The notes under the pieces: model-generated
The model's database searches: none
Told to the model about the DNA's origin: nothing
The model's input: the letters and a program-made list of their open reading frames with translations, nothing else
DNA from: Ficedula albicollis
Lineage: Eukaryota; Chordata; Aves; Passeriformes; Muscicapidae
Assembly (NCBI RefSeq): GCF_000247815.1
Contig: NC_021684.1
Coordinates: 14,198,558-14,262,557, forward strand
DNA length: 64,000 bases
Reading direction: 5' to 3'
Position numbers and translations under genes: made by a program
Part shown: in pieces, positions 1-13,499 of the stretch
Layout of the letters: each line of letters opens with the position of its first letter
How positions within the stretch are numbered: the first letter of the stretch is position 1

Positions 1-2084
1 AGTACTGCAGCAGGAACACTCAGTTCTTTTTTTTTTTTTTTTCTCAACCTGCAGTCCCTAAAGCATTAGCTGAAGTTAAAAATTTTGAGCAGATTCCCAT
101 CTGTTCCTTGCCCCAGTGGTTTGTGTGCTGTGTGCTGTGTGCTGTGGTGGCTTGGCTCCCACAGGCACAGGAGCAGGGTGTCCCGTGCTGGTTTGGGTGC
201 TGGGGCTGTGTCAGAGCAGGGCCAAGGGCCAGGTTTCAGCTCTGTCAGCTGTGAAGAGAGGTGCACTGTACCTCAGCTTCACACCTGCTGGGCAAGTGTT
301 GGCATGCTTAGGCTATTACTTAAAGGAGAGGCATCACTTCTTGTTCTGGTTACTGTTCAAAGTTTTCATCTGTCATTGCATTTTGTAAATAGCCTACTGT
401 GACGGTGACAGGGTGCACACTGGGTATGCCCCTTCAGTGGCTTTTTTATTATTTTTAGACATTTTTAGGCAAAAGAGTGCATTCTTCCCTGAATACTTGT
501 GCATTTTGAATGATGCTAAGGAAGATGCCAACCTACTAGTATTAAACATTAAACCTATTTTGGCTGTGTTCAGAAGTAGTTTTAGACTCTTCAATGACTT
601 TAGAGACTCCTCTAGAGTTGTTTGGGTCAGTCAGTCCCTTGGTAGGTGTGAAGCTGCTTGTCGAGTGAAGTCTGCACAAATTGGAAGCTGCAGAGCGATT
701 GCTCGTGGCTGCAGAATGTCTGCACTCTGCTGCAGTGGTGAAATTTTGGAGAGAACAGAGTTACTATTTGTAGGAGAAGATCCTATTTCAGCTTTTTTTT
801 TTTTTCTTATGCTTCTAGAGAAGAGTGCTATAAATAGTGGGAAAAGAAAACTTTCTCTCATGGTACAAAATTCTTGTGCGTGCTTTGTTCCAAAACACTT
901 CTGAGCATATTTCACTCAGCCATATATGTGTCTGTATTAATATACTCTGAAAGTTATGGCTATAATGGATCCCCAGCTTGCTGAGTCGGAGTAGTTTTGT
1001 GTGACAGCACATATGCTCGTCAAAAAAGATTCTTTGAGTAAATCTGTTGAAGAAAATATTTTTGTAAACCTGCAAGAGCCATAGTTATATCTGAGCTACA
1101 TGTAAGGATCAAAACGATTAGCCAGGAATCTAATACTTTGCAGGGAGATCTTCAGTTTTGTGCTGCACTTCTCCTTCATTATATACATAAGTAAAGAAAA
1201 AAGGCTCACTACATATATATCATAGCTATTTTCTACTGCAAAATCACATTTTTCTGAATGGACATTAATGGCAATAAGTACTTAACTTACGTGGATGGAT
1301 TGAAGTGTTATCTCAGCACGGTTCTTAGATCACATTATTTAGTGGAAAAAATGATACCTGGCACTTAAAATATTCCTGCAAATCCTGCAAACAAGTTACC
1401 CTTAGGATACCAACACAAAAAAATGATGAATGCTAAATAACACAGGTAAAAAATATAAATTTATTACTCAGAGGCACAGTGATGAGGAAGAGGAAGGGCT
1501 AGATGATCCACAGTGATTCTTCTGGACCGCACACTAAATATACATAACCTTTTTATTATTTTAATTTGTGATCCAAGTACTGGAGATGATTACTTCATCA
1601 GTGAGTTATCAAGTCTAAACTTTTACTCAAGTTTTTAGAACTACAGTTCTATATAATACTGGAAACTTTTCTAGAATAATCAGTTTACATTGGTTAATGT
1701 GCAGCTTTCATTTCTAACACTTTTTCCACTGCAAAATGAAATTCCAGTAACATACGTGCTTAAATATAAAAGCTGCTTTTGGAAAAGTATATAATAATGG
1801 AAAATAGTTTATTAAAGGTACTGTAAGGTTTAAACTGATGTGTTGCTTACCACAAGAGGGCACATTCAGTCACTTCACAGTTTGTCCTGTAGAATGAAAT
1901 ATTTCCAAGCTGATATTTTGTATCATACAAGAGATTAAAAATTTCTTATGTTAAGTACGTTGTTCTTTTCTGAATTGCTTTACTCTTAAAGTAAGATTTA
2001 ATAATGCATTGCATTTCTATATTGTTTTAGACTGGCTGACACAGATTTTGAAATTAAGTTTATTTTTTCTTATATCTTTCTCAG
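1..2084 (+). other. Intronic sequence of C3orf14 orthologue, no exon seen
   Basis: AT-rich sequence upstream of the C3orf14 terminal exon. I looked on the + strand for the earlier coiled-coil-coding exons of this gene and found none, so they probably lie left of the window. It ends in a pyrimidine-rich stretch and CAG acceptor at 2082-2084. Short frames here show no family resemblance. Confidence 0.6.
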
Positions 2085-2228
2085 ACTCTCTATTGGGCAT
2101 CAATAAAAGAATCTCTTCCTAAGTGGGAAGAGTTTCTTTTAGGAAGAGCAGAAGTTCCTATTGGCTTTAAGAAAATGAAAGCTACAAAGCAGAGCATAAA
2201 CTACCCTGAAGAAGGTTCACAAAAATAA
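2085..2228 (+). CDS. C3orf14: C3orf14 orthologue, terminal coding exon
   Basis: This 48-codon exon (stop included) follows a good acceptor (TTTCTCAG at 2077-2084) and begins in phase 0. It reads [20 protein letters not shown] and then RAEVPIGF before a diverged lysine-rich tail and TAA at 2226-2228. The YWAS..PKW..FLLGRA signature matches the C-terminus of vertebrate C3orf14 (HT021), a small predicted coiled-coil protein of about 128 residues with no firmly established function. The match is from memory, not from a search. Location supports it: in human and chicken C3orf14 lies just beyond FEZF2 and is transcribed convergently with it, as here. Only the last third of the protein is visible, and the tail after RAEVP is not alignable by eye. 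Confidence 0.85.
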   Translation, partial: TLYWASIKESLPKWEEFLLGRAEVPIGFKKMKATKQSINYPEEGSQK

Positions 2229-2314
2229 ACATTTTAGTTTCATTTTGTTTTGTAATTTATCACTTAAGCAGAGAAGATCATCCATATCGGGCAACAGAAT
2301 ATCATGCAATTAAA
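2224..2314 (+). terminator. Candidate C3orf14 polyadenylation signals
   Basis: An AATAAA at 2224-2229 overlaps the stop codon and an ATTAAA lies at 2309-2314. Either could serve the C3orf14 transcript, but the sequence alone does not decide; the real 3' UTR may be longer. Confidence 0.3.
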
Positions 2315-5300
2315 CTGAAATATAAATAATTTAAATTAAAATGAATGACATAGGATAATTTCATTCCATTGTTGCTTTGTGTACAATTCCTTATTTTTAT
2401 TCTGTACCAGAGAAGCAATCCTCAAATGGGCTTTTAGGACCAAGAATGAGAAATATTGGTGCATAGATTTCCACCAAGGCAATTGGCTTTCAGTGTGAGA
2501 AGTGTTTTATGTTATTTTTAATCCTCTGCTTCAACATATAAGTGCGATAAGTAAAGCCAGATTCTTGCATTATCTTTCTTCACTTCAGTCATCTGTGCTG
2601 CATGCCTGCTCGTGCATGAGGGAGAAGGAAGAGTTTACTGTTAGCAGAAAAGGCAGGCTGTGCATCGGAGTAGCCTTGGTTTAGCACCAGGAATCTCTGC
2701 AAGAACCTTCACGAGAGCAGTTGTAAAAGGAACAAACTTGAATTTCTGCATTTTGTTTTCCTTGGTTTTTTTGTCATTGCCACTTTCATCACTCATACAC
2801 CTCGCTCCAGGCAGCTTTCTCCAACCTCCTTCTGCCTACATTGTATTTCTTGTCTAACGGACGGGGAAACTAATCTCTAGGGCTTTTTCCTACTTCTGGG
2901 CTGCTCTTAATGCTACTTTCTTTCTGCTGATATAATCTACAAGTGAGAAGTTTTTCTGAGGCATGAAAAGTTTGAATGAAGCAAACTGGAAGATAACTGG
3001 CAGCGGCTATCCAAGAACAAAGCATATACAGAAGTTGAGATGTAATATTTTCGTTTTCAGCCATTGAACAGCTTCCCAGCTTCCTCCTACAGAGGTGCAG
3101 TATCAGTGAGTTTTAATTGTGCTGAGCTAACTAGCTAACTGTACAGAACTTCTAAAAGTGTCACTTCAGTGGAAGATCCTTCCTGGTGTGTGACGTGGCC
3201 TGCAGAAAATTAATCTTTCCTAAGCAAAAGAAGCCTAGAAAATATTAATTCATTTTATTGTTAAGAACCTGGACTTGATTCAGTATACTGTTAAAATTTA
3301 ATCTTCTGCAGCAACCTGGAAGTAGTAGGGAAAAAAAATACCTCTGTCAGTGTCTGAGGATATGAAAATGTAGTGATTGCAAATATTGCTAGGCTACTAG
3401 TTACGTGAGCTATGCATCTTCATACTACATAGGGGAGACCTCAATATTCAAAAAATGTTATATCCTTATGCAGCATGAAGAATCACTGACACAATAAAAT
3501 CAAAATTGTGCAATATAAAATTGTTGTATATCTTCCACAGTAATATGAAGACTTCATTTTAAACTTTTTCTATTGAAGTGTCCATTAAACTGATAACTTT
3601 TTACAGAAACTGCCATCTTAGAATTATCCTGTTGAGTGGGTGTTGGTGTTTGTAACAATAACGTTGTTTTCATAATATGTGATGGCAGATTAGCACGCTT
3701 CTCTGCAGTGTTGTTAACAGTTGTAATTAAGGAATAAACAGTAAAGGGTGTCAGTCCGATGACAATTTCATCTATAGTGTCACAATACAAAATGTCACAA
3801 AATATTAGAACTGTTATATAACTACAAAAATATCAAATTAGGCTTTCATCTTACAAGCTGAGAGCTTAAAAAAAACTTGGCATAGAGACCATTGCAATTT
3901 TATACCTACTCAGTGTTCTGTCACAAAGACAAGTTGGTAATATTTTCTTCTGTAAACTCACAATGTGATTCTCAATCTGATTTAGTGGGAATGTGTATGG
4001 ATCTTACACTTGTAGAGCTCACATTTTAAAAGCAAATAATTGGAACCAGTTGAGCACACAAGAAGGAAAAACCTATTATACATGATGCTCAGAATGAAGG
4101 GATGGATGAGCAGTTAGTTACTAACAAAGAATGGGATGCATCCTATTCTTTACATCCAGAGGAGGGAAATCACTTCCACAAAAAATCTGGGCCCCTAAGT
4201 ACTTTATACATGCAAATAATCTGGGTCTTTATCTCTTCTGACTCCACCTAACCACTGGGACACAATGCAGATGCTCACAATCTCCTTGCCCTTGTGATTT
4301 CCCCTGGAAGGAGATCGAGGTGTGTGGACGCTGAGTGCATGGGTGAGAATTTGGCAATGTGCATGAAGGGCACCTGCAAGCAGGGTTAGAGTAGTTACTG
4401 CAGTTAGGTTCTCACACAGCGTGCCTGAGAGTAAAATGAAATTATCTTCAAAGAAGGAATTTAATTTTATTTCCTGCAGCGTAACTTTAGAAGCAATAGA
4501 AGTATTTCAAGGAAAACCATGTAGGAATATGTCCAGAAAACGAAAAACTGAATGAAGAGAAGCATTTAAAGCAGGAATGTGTGTTCTCACAGACAAGGGC
4601 CTTCATGTTGGCCTGATTTGAAACAAATAAATGCAATTGCCTTTGACTGTGAAACAGCACAGTAATAGGGGCAGGGGCAACACAGCAGGGTCACTAAGGA
4701 ACAGGAGCAAGTGTCTGCTGAGTTGAGGCATGCAGTGGCAGGGACCATAATTACATGGGATCTCCTGTTCTACTTAGATTTGTTAAGTTTACCATGGCTG
4801 GGCTAGCTTGATACTTGCATTTTTATAGATACAGGTTTGAGAATGAAAATGTTAAATTTGAGTGTGCTTTCAAAAAATTTAAGAATCCCCCAAAGTGATT
4901 TATTCTGATGTGATTCAATATTGGTCTCCTATGGGATCTTGAATGGGTATTCTTCACCAAGTCAAGACAGTCGCCTCAAACATGTTGATTCTATGTAGTT
5001 ATACCCCATCTTAACCCAAGCTTTTATATATATATATAAAAATATAAAATATAGAAATTACATCATACATATAATCTGTAACTTCCTACTCATCGTAAAT
5101 TTTTTCTCAGAAAAAAACTCACCACACCCCAAAAAAAGAACACACAAAAGGAAAACAGAAAACAAAAACAAACTACATTTAAAAAAACCTCGAACTTGTT
5201 ACTCTGTAGTCTTGACTTGCTGCTACCCTTTTGTGTTACAATGTATGTGTACATAAGGTGCAGTGGTCCCAGGGGCCTGTTGCTCCTTGTGCTTTTCTGA

Positions 5301-5675
5301 TAGGTTGGGGACAGCAACTGAGTAAAGAACACTGAGAAAACAAAGAGGTTTCTCCTTGGAAATCTTGGGAAAAGAAATAATTAATCATATTTTTCTAGGT
5401 TAATGCATTGGTAAGTAACCCCAATACTAACCCAGGAGCACAGCCTGTTCACCCATCTCGTCACCTCTACCATCACATTCCCAAGCTTTTACTTTCTCAG
5501 TTATTCTGGCTGTGGGGGCAGGAGCAGAAGGCAAGGCATGTTACTTTTCCTTAGCATAAGAAATTTCTTACTCTGCAGAATCTTTCACAAGCCTATTAAT
5601 TTAATTTGAGAGTACATTTGAAATAGTGAGTTGGTTTAGACACATATCTGACACTATGGTGCTCTCTTGATTGTA
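2315..5675. other. AT-rich intergenic region, no gene seen
   Basis: No exon, RNA gene or interspersed repeat could be supported on either strand. It contains a TA-rich low-complexity patch at about 5023-5052. Candidate frames under 80 residues show no family motif and no convincing splice context. Confidence 0.5.
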
Positions 5676-5681
5676 TTTATT
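5676..5681 (-). terminator. AATAAA polyadenylation signal, minus strand
   Basis: AATAAA in minus orientation, about 70 bases past the TGA of the candidate small gene and followed by a GT-rich stretch. It is the best-formed poly(A) context in this part of the window. Confidence 0.35.
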
Positions 5682-5753
5682 AAGGGTCAGGTTTTCATTG
5701 AAGCTGGGAGCTAATTTTTAGGCTGAGCTTGTAGTTCTTCATTTCTGTCTTTT

Positions 5754-7002
5754 TCATTCACATAGAGCAGGGTGGGGATGTAGATGCTCAGTTTGAGCTT
5801 GTTGGTCCTGAAAAATAAGAAAACCAAATTTAAATGTACTTCTAGAGGTTATATCTGAAAGAAAACATTATTTACTCCATAATGGTGATTTTCATAATAT
5901 TTTAATAGTTGTGTTCAGATACAACTTGACCTTAAATATCACCCCAAATGCAAGCTGTTTTAACATATTTGTAATGCTAAGGTCTTCATTACTGTGATAT
6001 TCTGTTTGCTCAAGGATTATAATCCATGGATATACTGTTTTACAGTTGAAATAAAGCTTTGATCCTGTAGTCACTGCCTCTTGGATCTCAGTATTGCATT
6101 GCATGTATGAGTTGGATGTAAGTTGGTGGCTGCTGCAGCCAAGTGTGAACAAGCGAGTAGGCCAGTGATAAATACTTTCCTCAGGTATGGGTGTTTATTT
6201 TCCTCTGACTCTGATATGAAATATGAATCTGCTGAGTGAAGACTAAAATCTCAGAAGTTTGGTGGTGAAAAATCCAAACATTGTGAATCCCCGATCGATT
6301 ATTTGCACTCTTCTTATTGTTTCATAACGTGTGAGCTAAATTACTTCAGACGTGCGATTACTAGGAAGATGTAGATATAGATACTTAAATCCTTGCTCAG
6401 GAAACAGGTGGGGGGAAATGGTTCTTTAGTACATCCTCCTGCTGTGTGAAACTCTTTGTCTTTGCTATAAATAGGATGATTTAATTTGGGAATTTGCTAC
6501 TCCTTTTAAACACAGTTAAAACAGCTCTTGAAAACGCGCTAAGCTGTACCCGCTGTGTATGTAGCCTTCCAGTTGTAGCTTTTACATTTTACTTACTTCG
6601 AATATGTCTGTTTTTAACTCATACAGATAGAAAGTATGCTCACTTCTTCCCATAAGTTTTATCGCTGTGATGATGATCTTAAAAATAAACGTGTGGTGTT
6701 CTTTCCCCTCACTCTCAGTCGTATCACCTACCAGAAAGCCCTATTAAGCAACAAAATAGTGTGAGACAGTATTTACATCACACTTTTGAAACAGATTCAA
6801 GCAGAGCCAGCTGCTGTAGGATTATTTTACAAATCTATTGTAAATTAATAAAAGGAAAAAATTGCCGTTCTTTAGGTAAATTACAGTCTCCTTTACTAAT
6901 TACCGTTGCTTGAAGCCGCAGTAAATAAGTACCTGTCTCACTGCAGTGAATGGGAAATGAGAAACGTAATTTTGGTAACCAGACTTGTCTTTCTTTACCC
7001 AT
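5754..7002 (-). CDS. Candidate unrecognised three-exon small gene (84 aa)
   Basis: Three segments on the minus strand join in phase: 7002-6933 (ATG, 23 codons plus one base; donor CAG|GTACTT), 6727-6597 (acceptor TGGTAG, two bases plus 43 codons; donor GAA|GTAAGT) and 5807-5754 (long pyrimidine tract then TTTTTCAG; 17 codons, TGA). The predicted protein begins MGKERQVWLPKLRFSF and contains EHHTFIFKIIITAIKLMG. I recognise no family. An AATAAA follows at 5676-5681, and the ATG lies just downstream of a CpG island (7080-7450), so a transcript is plausible. Against it: the open frames are short enough to arise by chance, and I chose among several splice combinations. The last exon also has a longer open frame (31 codons, stop at 5711-5713) in a phase that does not match. 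It could equally be a lncRNA. Confidence 0.25.
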
Positions 7003-7079
7003 TTAGTTCGTATGTGTTCCAATAGCTTCATTCACGGAGCTCTGACTGTTGCTCAATAAAAGCTTCCGGAGGATAATGT

Positions 7080-7450
7080 GTTCAAAGTGAAGCACATGCC
7101 GGCAGCTTTGTTCAGCGCCGGCGAACCTGCGCGCTGCGCTCCGCGGCCGCGCTCGCCCCGCGCCCCAGCGGAGCGGGCTCTGCCCGAGGGGCAGCGCTGC
7201 TCCCAGCCGGGGAAACGCCAAGGCGAGCGACTGTGGGCAAGGGAGGAAGGAGGGGACGAAAGAAACCCAAACAAACCCCGGCCCGTTTCTTGGTGTTGCC
7301 CGGTGTGAGATGAGCTCGCCGTGGCGCGGGGGAGGACAGGCGGTGCCGCTCGGTCGGGATCGGGGCGCGGGGACTGCGCGTCGCCGGGAGCGGTGCGCTG
7401 GGACAGGGAACGGGAGCGCATTGTGCGTGTCCTCCCGCGCTCTACGGCGC
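7080..7450. promoter_or_regulatory. CpG island, possible promoter
   Basis: A compact block rich in GC and CpG (many CGCG, GCCGGC and GCGC motifs) stands out from AT-rich flanks. It lies immediately upstream, on the minus strand, of the candidate ATG at 7000-7002, about 7.2 kb from the FEZF2 stop codon. It could promote that transcript, or be one of the satellite CpG islands common around developmental regulators. Confidence 0.5.
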
Positions 7451-8090
7451 CGAGATTCCCAGAAAAGCTCTGGGCAGCGGGTTTGATTCCTGAGAAACGC
7501 TCGTAACAATAATGTTAACCGTAAAAAAAGTGTCCGTAAATCCCTAGAAAAAAGGTTTATCTATGTGTCCCAAAGTGTCGCAGCTCCCAGACAATTGGAA
7601 GCTGTGTGTGAACTACTGCAGCCGCTTTGCTCTGTTTCTCGGACGTTTCTTTGTGTTAAGTTTCCGGGTACACTTGGCTTTTTCCTCTATAATTAGCTTT
7701 CTTTCGCTGGATTCATTGATAGATACGATAATCCAGTGTTGGTAATATCTCAATTCATTAACATAATGAATCAGAAGGAAGAGGCTGGTAATAAATCAGA
7801 AAGCTTCTATTTATATGAAATATCTTTGGCAGCAGTGAGGAAGAGAGTAGAAGGAGCATCAGACAGCGAACGGGACCTCGGGAGCGCGACTGCAGGAGGT
7901 CTCAGGTTCTCTCTGCGGTTTGAGCTCCTGAGCCCTTCACGGGACAACCGTGTCCATTGCAGCGGCGCTCATGTGGGAAAATACCTGGCTCCCGTGGCCT
8001 CGGTCTCCCAAGTGGTTCAAAGCTCCCGTGTGATTCGCGGAAAGACCCCCTCGTTTCACATCCCCGTGGTGTTCGGGCTCCCGGCCGCCG

Positions 8091-8332
<242 letters not shown>

Positions 8333-9144
8333 CCGCCGCTGGGAGCAGCCCCGCGGGCCGGGCCGGGCCGGGGCTGGCGCGGCCCCCGCCCGCTGCTGTG
8401 CCCCGGTTGTGCGCATTGCCCGCGGGCTGCGGCCGCCCGGAAGGGGCCGGGGATGCTGCGAGAGGCTCGGCGAGGAGCCGGGCCCCCCCCCGAGGAGCCG
8501 GGAGAGGCGAAGCGGGTCCAGCGAGATCCCCACTCCTTGTCCCATCAGCTGGGAGTACTTCTGCCCTGGGATCAGCTCTCTTTTAAAGTTTGTCATCAGC
8601 CTGCTTCTTCTGCCAACGCAGAAGACGGCAAAGATGAAAATGTCTGTAGAAGTCAAGTTTTCTGTTGTTTCGGGCTTATACATCCAGAATTCTGGGAGCG
8701 GACCTTTTCTGTGGTCTGTGTCTGACTGCATTTTGTTCCCCTTGGGGACAAAAAGGTGCTTCGGGGACTAAACACGCTCTTACCGGAGTCACTTTAAAGC
8801 GGAGTTAAAGATCACTAGTGACTTGAAGCACCCGCATTGAACCTGAGTCTCCCTGAGGGCTAAGCCACATGGCTCAGCTGCAGCTTCAACATCTGACAAG
8901 GAGAGGCAGCCCGTAAAACAGACCACAGAAGTCCAAAGGTACCCTTTTTTTTTTTTTTAATTTCTAATTGAGGACACGTGTTGCCCGTGATTCAATCAAT
9001 TAAGCAATTGCAGTAAATCAATGAAATAAATACAAATAACACAAGGCTACAGCTTTGGGCTAGGTAGGGTTAGCAATAAGAGTAGACTAGGACTGGGGCT
9101 AAAAGCTGGCACAGCGTCACCTGGAGAATCAGGATGTGTGGTAT

Positions 9145-9145
<1 letters not shown>

Positions 9146-9240
<95 letters not shown>
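9146..9240. repeat. Poly-C tract, 95 bp, probable assembly artefact
   Basis: Pure C. GATGTGTG occurs 16 bases before the run and again directly after it, the same partial flank duplication as at the other tracts. Confidence 0.9.
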
Positions 9241-9241
<1 letters not shown>

Positions 9242-10283
9242 ATGTGTGTTCACTAAGGCCCCGTGGTGCTGGTGTTGGTCAGCACAGCACCGTACCTGTG
9301 AGAGGCTGGTGAGAAGGGGGGAGGATGGCAGCAAGGGGGAGGTGGGAGGGTGAGTGGTCAGGGCAAAGCTGTCCATGCTGCGAAGTCTGTGCAGGAATCT
9401 TCCAGAGAGAAAGGCCGTGGGGTGACCATATCATCAGGCAGTGACACCCGGAACCGCAGTCCAAGGGGTTGGTGCCTTTCCCTGCTGGTGGCTCCCTCTG
9501 CCTGCACAGCCCCAGGATCTACCTGTCCCTTGCCATCGCATCTGCAGGTGATTGTCAGTGGGTCTGAAGTAGCCGGGAGCCCTCGCTGTGGCTGCGGTCG
9601 GTGCCGGCTGAAGGGGACGTCTCTGCTGGGACCCGCTGTGTGTCTTTTCCCTCGGGTGCCGGGGCAGCTGCCTCCGGACCCTTAGTCTCCCTGTGGATGG
9701 TAATGCAGCCTCGGCTCTCTGGGGGTATCCAGGGTACAAATTTGAAGGGGTTAGGAGGGAACCTGAGGAGAGAGGCAGGAGGTATTAAGGGAATGGACAG
9801 GAGCCACACCACGAGGGCTGGGCAAGGAGCGCAAGGGCTGGCAGCAAGACCCCAAAAGAGCAAAAGTCCCTGATCTCAACCCTAGGAGGGAGAGTCCCTG
9901 ATCGCAACCCAGGAAACCCGTCCCTGGAGGGGACCCTCGTGGATGACACTCAGGGGTGGGCTGGCGCAGTCGAGGCCCAGCAGACTTACGTAAAAATAAT
10001 GCAAATACTTCCGTAAAACGGCTTAAAGCGTCAGAAGGGCAACTCCTGCGGGCACCTGGGCGTCCTGGGGGACGCGGCGGTTTGGGAAAGGCATGCGTCA
10101 ATTTAGCCCTGGTGTTGACTTAAGAGAAAGTGCTAAGCCATTCCTAAACCTAAGTCAATACGGACTTAAGCCAAAATTGTTATTAACGAGCTCTAATCTG
10201 ATTTAAGAGCCTCCGAGCGAGCCGTGTCTACACGACGCGCGTTGCCTTGCGCTGCGCTCCGCGGTGCCCGGTCCCCCGGGGGG

Positions 10284-10375
10284 AGCCCGCAGCGGGAGGG
10301 GTCGGGGGAATGCAGCCCCGGGGGGCAGGAGCCCGCAGCGGGAGGGGTCGGGGGAATGCAGCCCCGGGGGGCAGG
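10284..10375. repeat. Two-copy 46-bp tandem duplication
   Basis: Units 10284-10329 and 10330-10375 appear identical. They lie in a GC-rich, CpG-dense block. This may be a real recent duplication or an unmerged assembly overlap. Confidence 0.85.
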
Positions 10376-10639
10376 AAGACGGGCTTCGGGGAGAGCCCCG
10401 CCGTGATTTGAGCTGAGCGGCGATCTCCCTCCGCGGGATAACTTCTTAAAACCCAGCTCGGCTGCCCTGGGGCGATTCGGGCCGGGGCTCCCGGCCCCCT
10501 GTGCCGTGCCCGCCCGGGGTAGTGCCGAGGGCAGGGCCAGCAGCTCCGCTCGCTCGGGGAGGGACATGCCAGTGCATTTCTTCCCCCGTCCCAATGGGGC
10601 AGTTGAGCCCTCCACTCCACCCCTCACTGGGGGCCTTTC

Positions 10640-11270
10640 TTTTCTTCCCCACCAGCTTTGAGCAGCGCTGTTTCAGATTGGCCTTTTTATGTTTGATATA
10701 AAGAATAGTTGTTGGCCAATTCCATCTTTTCATCGCTGCTCTCCAGGCCCGGGTCCAAGCGGCTTGTCAGATGCTCATTAACTCCCCCTTTGGCTCTTTC
10801 CAGTGTGTCTCCTAAGCTCATTGTGCCAAGAACTAGCGCTTCTTTCTCTTTACATGGCTCCCTTTCTCTGCTCCATCAGGGAGACAAATTACTTTCCAAA
10901 AGGGATCGCCAGGGATGGTTTAATGAGAATTTCTCCAGCGCTGGCCGTGGAAATCAATGTAGTTAACATTCGGTGCACTTAATTGGACTTTTCTCTTCTG
11001 CCTCCTTCAAAAAAACTCTGAAGCTATCCTGTTAATCTCTCATTTGTAATCAATTGTGTTGACTAAACAAAAGTCTAGGTCGTCCTTTCTTCCTGTCCCA
11101 GACAATCCTTTGTTGCCTCTAAATGCCTCATTCTTGAGTGCTCCTGGTCGTGTAGATGGGTCCGATTTTTGACAGTTCATTATTGCGCTTTTGTCCATTT
11201 AATCTCCCTCGCTGTGTTTTGCATGTGCATGCCTTAATGAGCTCCGTTGGCAATTAACATGTTTCTAGCA
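10640..11270. promoter_or_regulatory. Candidate FEZF2 enhancer (E4-like position), SOX pair
   Basis: A non-coding, moderately AT-rich block between CpG islands. It carries dense transcription-factor-like cores: an inverted SOX pair (ACAATCCTTTGTTG at 11102-11115), a forkhead core TAAACAAA at about 11064-11071, TTAATGAG and CAATTAAC homeodomain cores near 11233-11258, and ATTATTGCGC near 11182. It lies about 7 kb downstream of the inferred FEZF2 transcription start. In mouse the SOX-regulated E4 enhancer of Fezf2 is described at about that distance downstream. Identity with E4 is inference, and the distance here is distorted by poly-C runs and a duplication. Confidence 0.45.
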
Positions 11271-11329
11271 GCAAACTGGTTGCTCAGACGTTTGGAGAGC
11301 GGAGTGCAGGGAAAAGGGCAACGCAGCTG

Positions 11330-12113
11330 CCTGTAGGTTGGTCGCTTCCCGGTGCCCGGCGCGGTGCCGGGACGCACCTGGGAGCCGCCCGGTGCCGGGG
11401 CAGCGCCGGCCCGGGCCGAGCGGGCCGAGGGGGAAGCACGGAGGCGCTGGCACGTCGCTCTCTGCACAGAGGCACCTCTAACCCTCCCCCCCGAGGCACC
11501 GGCACCGCTCAATCTGTTGTGTGCGCGACTGCGGCGCCGGGAAAGGGGTTTTTGTGCGGGTTTTGTGTTATTGAGGCTTGCTGGCAAGAGTGCCGAAGTG
11601 TGAGCAGTCGTGGACAGCAGAAACATCTTGTGAGGGAGAAGATAATTGGAGTCTCTGGCGTGTGTGTGTCTGACAGAGCCACCCCTCCCCCGCGATCTGC
11701 GGGGTGTGTGTGCCGGGATCCGGGCGGGATCGGGGGGGTCCGGGGCCGGCCGGTGGCGAGCGCGCTGCCGCGGCCCCTTCCCAGCGCGTCCGTGATCGGG
11801 GGGAAGCCGGAGCCTCAGCCGGCCCGGGGAGGGGAGGGCTGCCCACCGCCCCTAGGAGGGGCCAGGTGACCGAGGCCACCAGCGGCGGGGGACACGACAC
11901 TTCAGGGTGCCCCCAAGATGCCCTTAGCCGTGACGGGGATGCGCCCTCCCCCCCAGACGGCTCTGTAAACAACGCCGCTTTTTATGAAAATGCGATAAGA
12001 ACGCACTTGCTTAATTCCCTTCCTGGGAGTGGGTTTCGCGCTGCTCTCGCCCATCAGGAGAGCTGAGGAAGCCGCCTGCGCGCTGTCTGTGGGGCCCTCA
12101 GCCGCGCCTGGCT
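11330..12113. promoter_or_regulatory. CpG island downstream of FEZF2
   Basis: GC-rich, CpG-dense sequence without a supported exon on either strand. Such islands often surround Polycomb-regulated developmental genes. The overlapping open frames in several registers are what GC-rich DNA gives by chance. Confidence 0.5.
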
Positions 12114-13229
<1,116 letters not shown>

Positions 13230-13499
13230 AAATTCGGACATGATCTTTTCCCTCTGCCAGGATCACTGGACGTTCTTTTTCGCTCCTCAAACCGTCAAAA
13301 CGCTGTTTCGGACACTGGAAAAATGCAAACCCTGAGAAACTCTAAAATCGCCCCGTCTCTACAGCGGGGCCCGGAGCCCCGGCCCCAGCCCCCAGCCCGC
13401 TCCTTGGAGAACACGGAACATCGCAGTCTAATAATGAATCCAGAAACCCGGAGCGAGGGGTCGACTCCCGTTCCTGCGCTCGGCGGCGAGCTGTGCTCA

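Noticed and set aside
5892..6152. 86-codon minus frame MFTLGCSSHQ...
   Set aside because: It lies inside the intron of the candidate small gene, has no usable splice borders, and its AT-rich composition gives such frames by chance.
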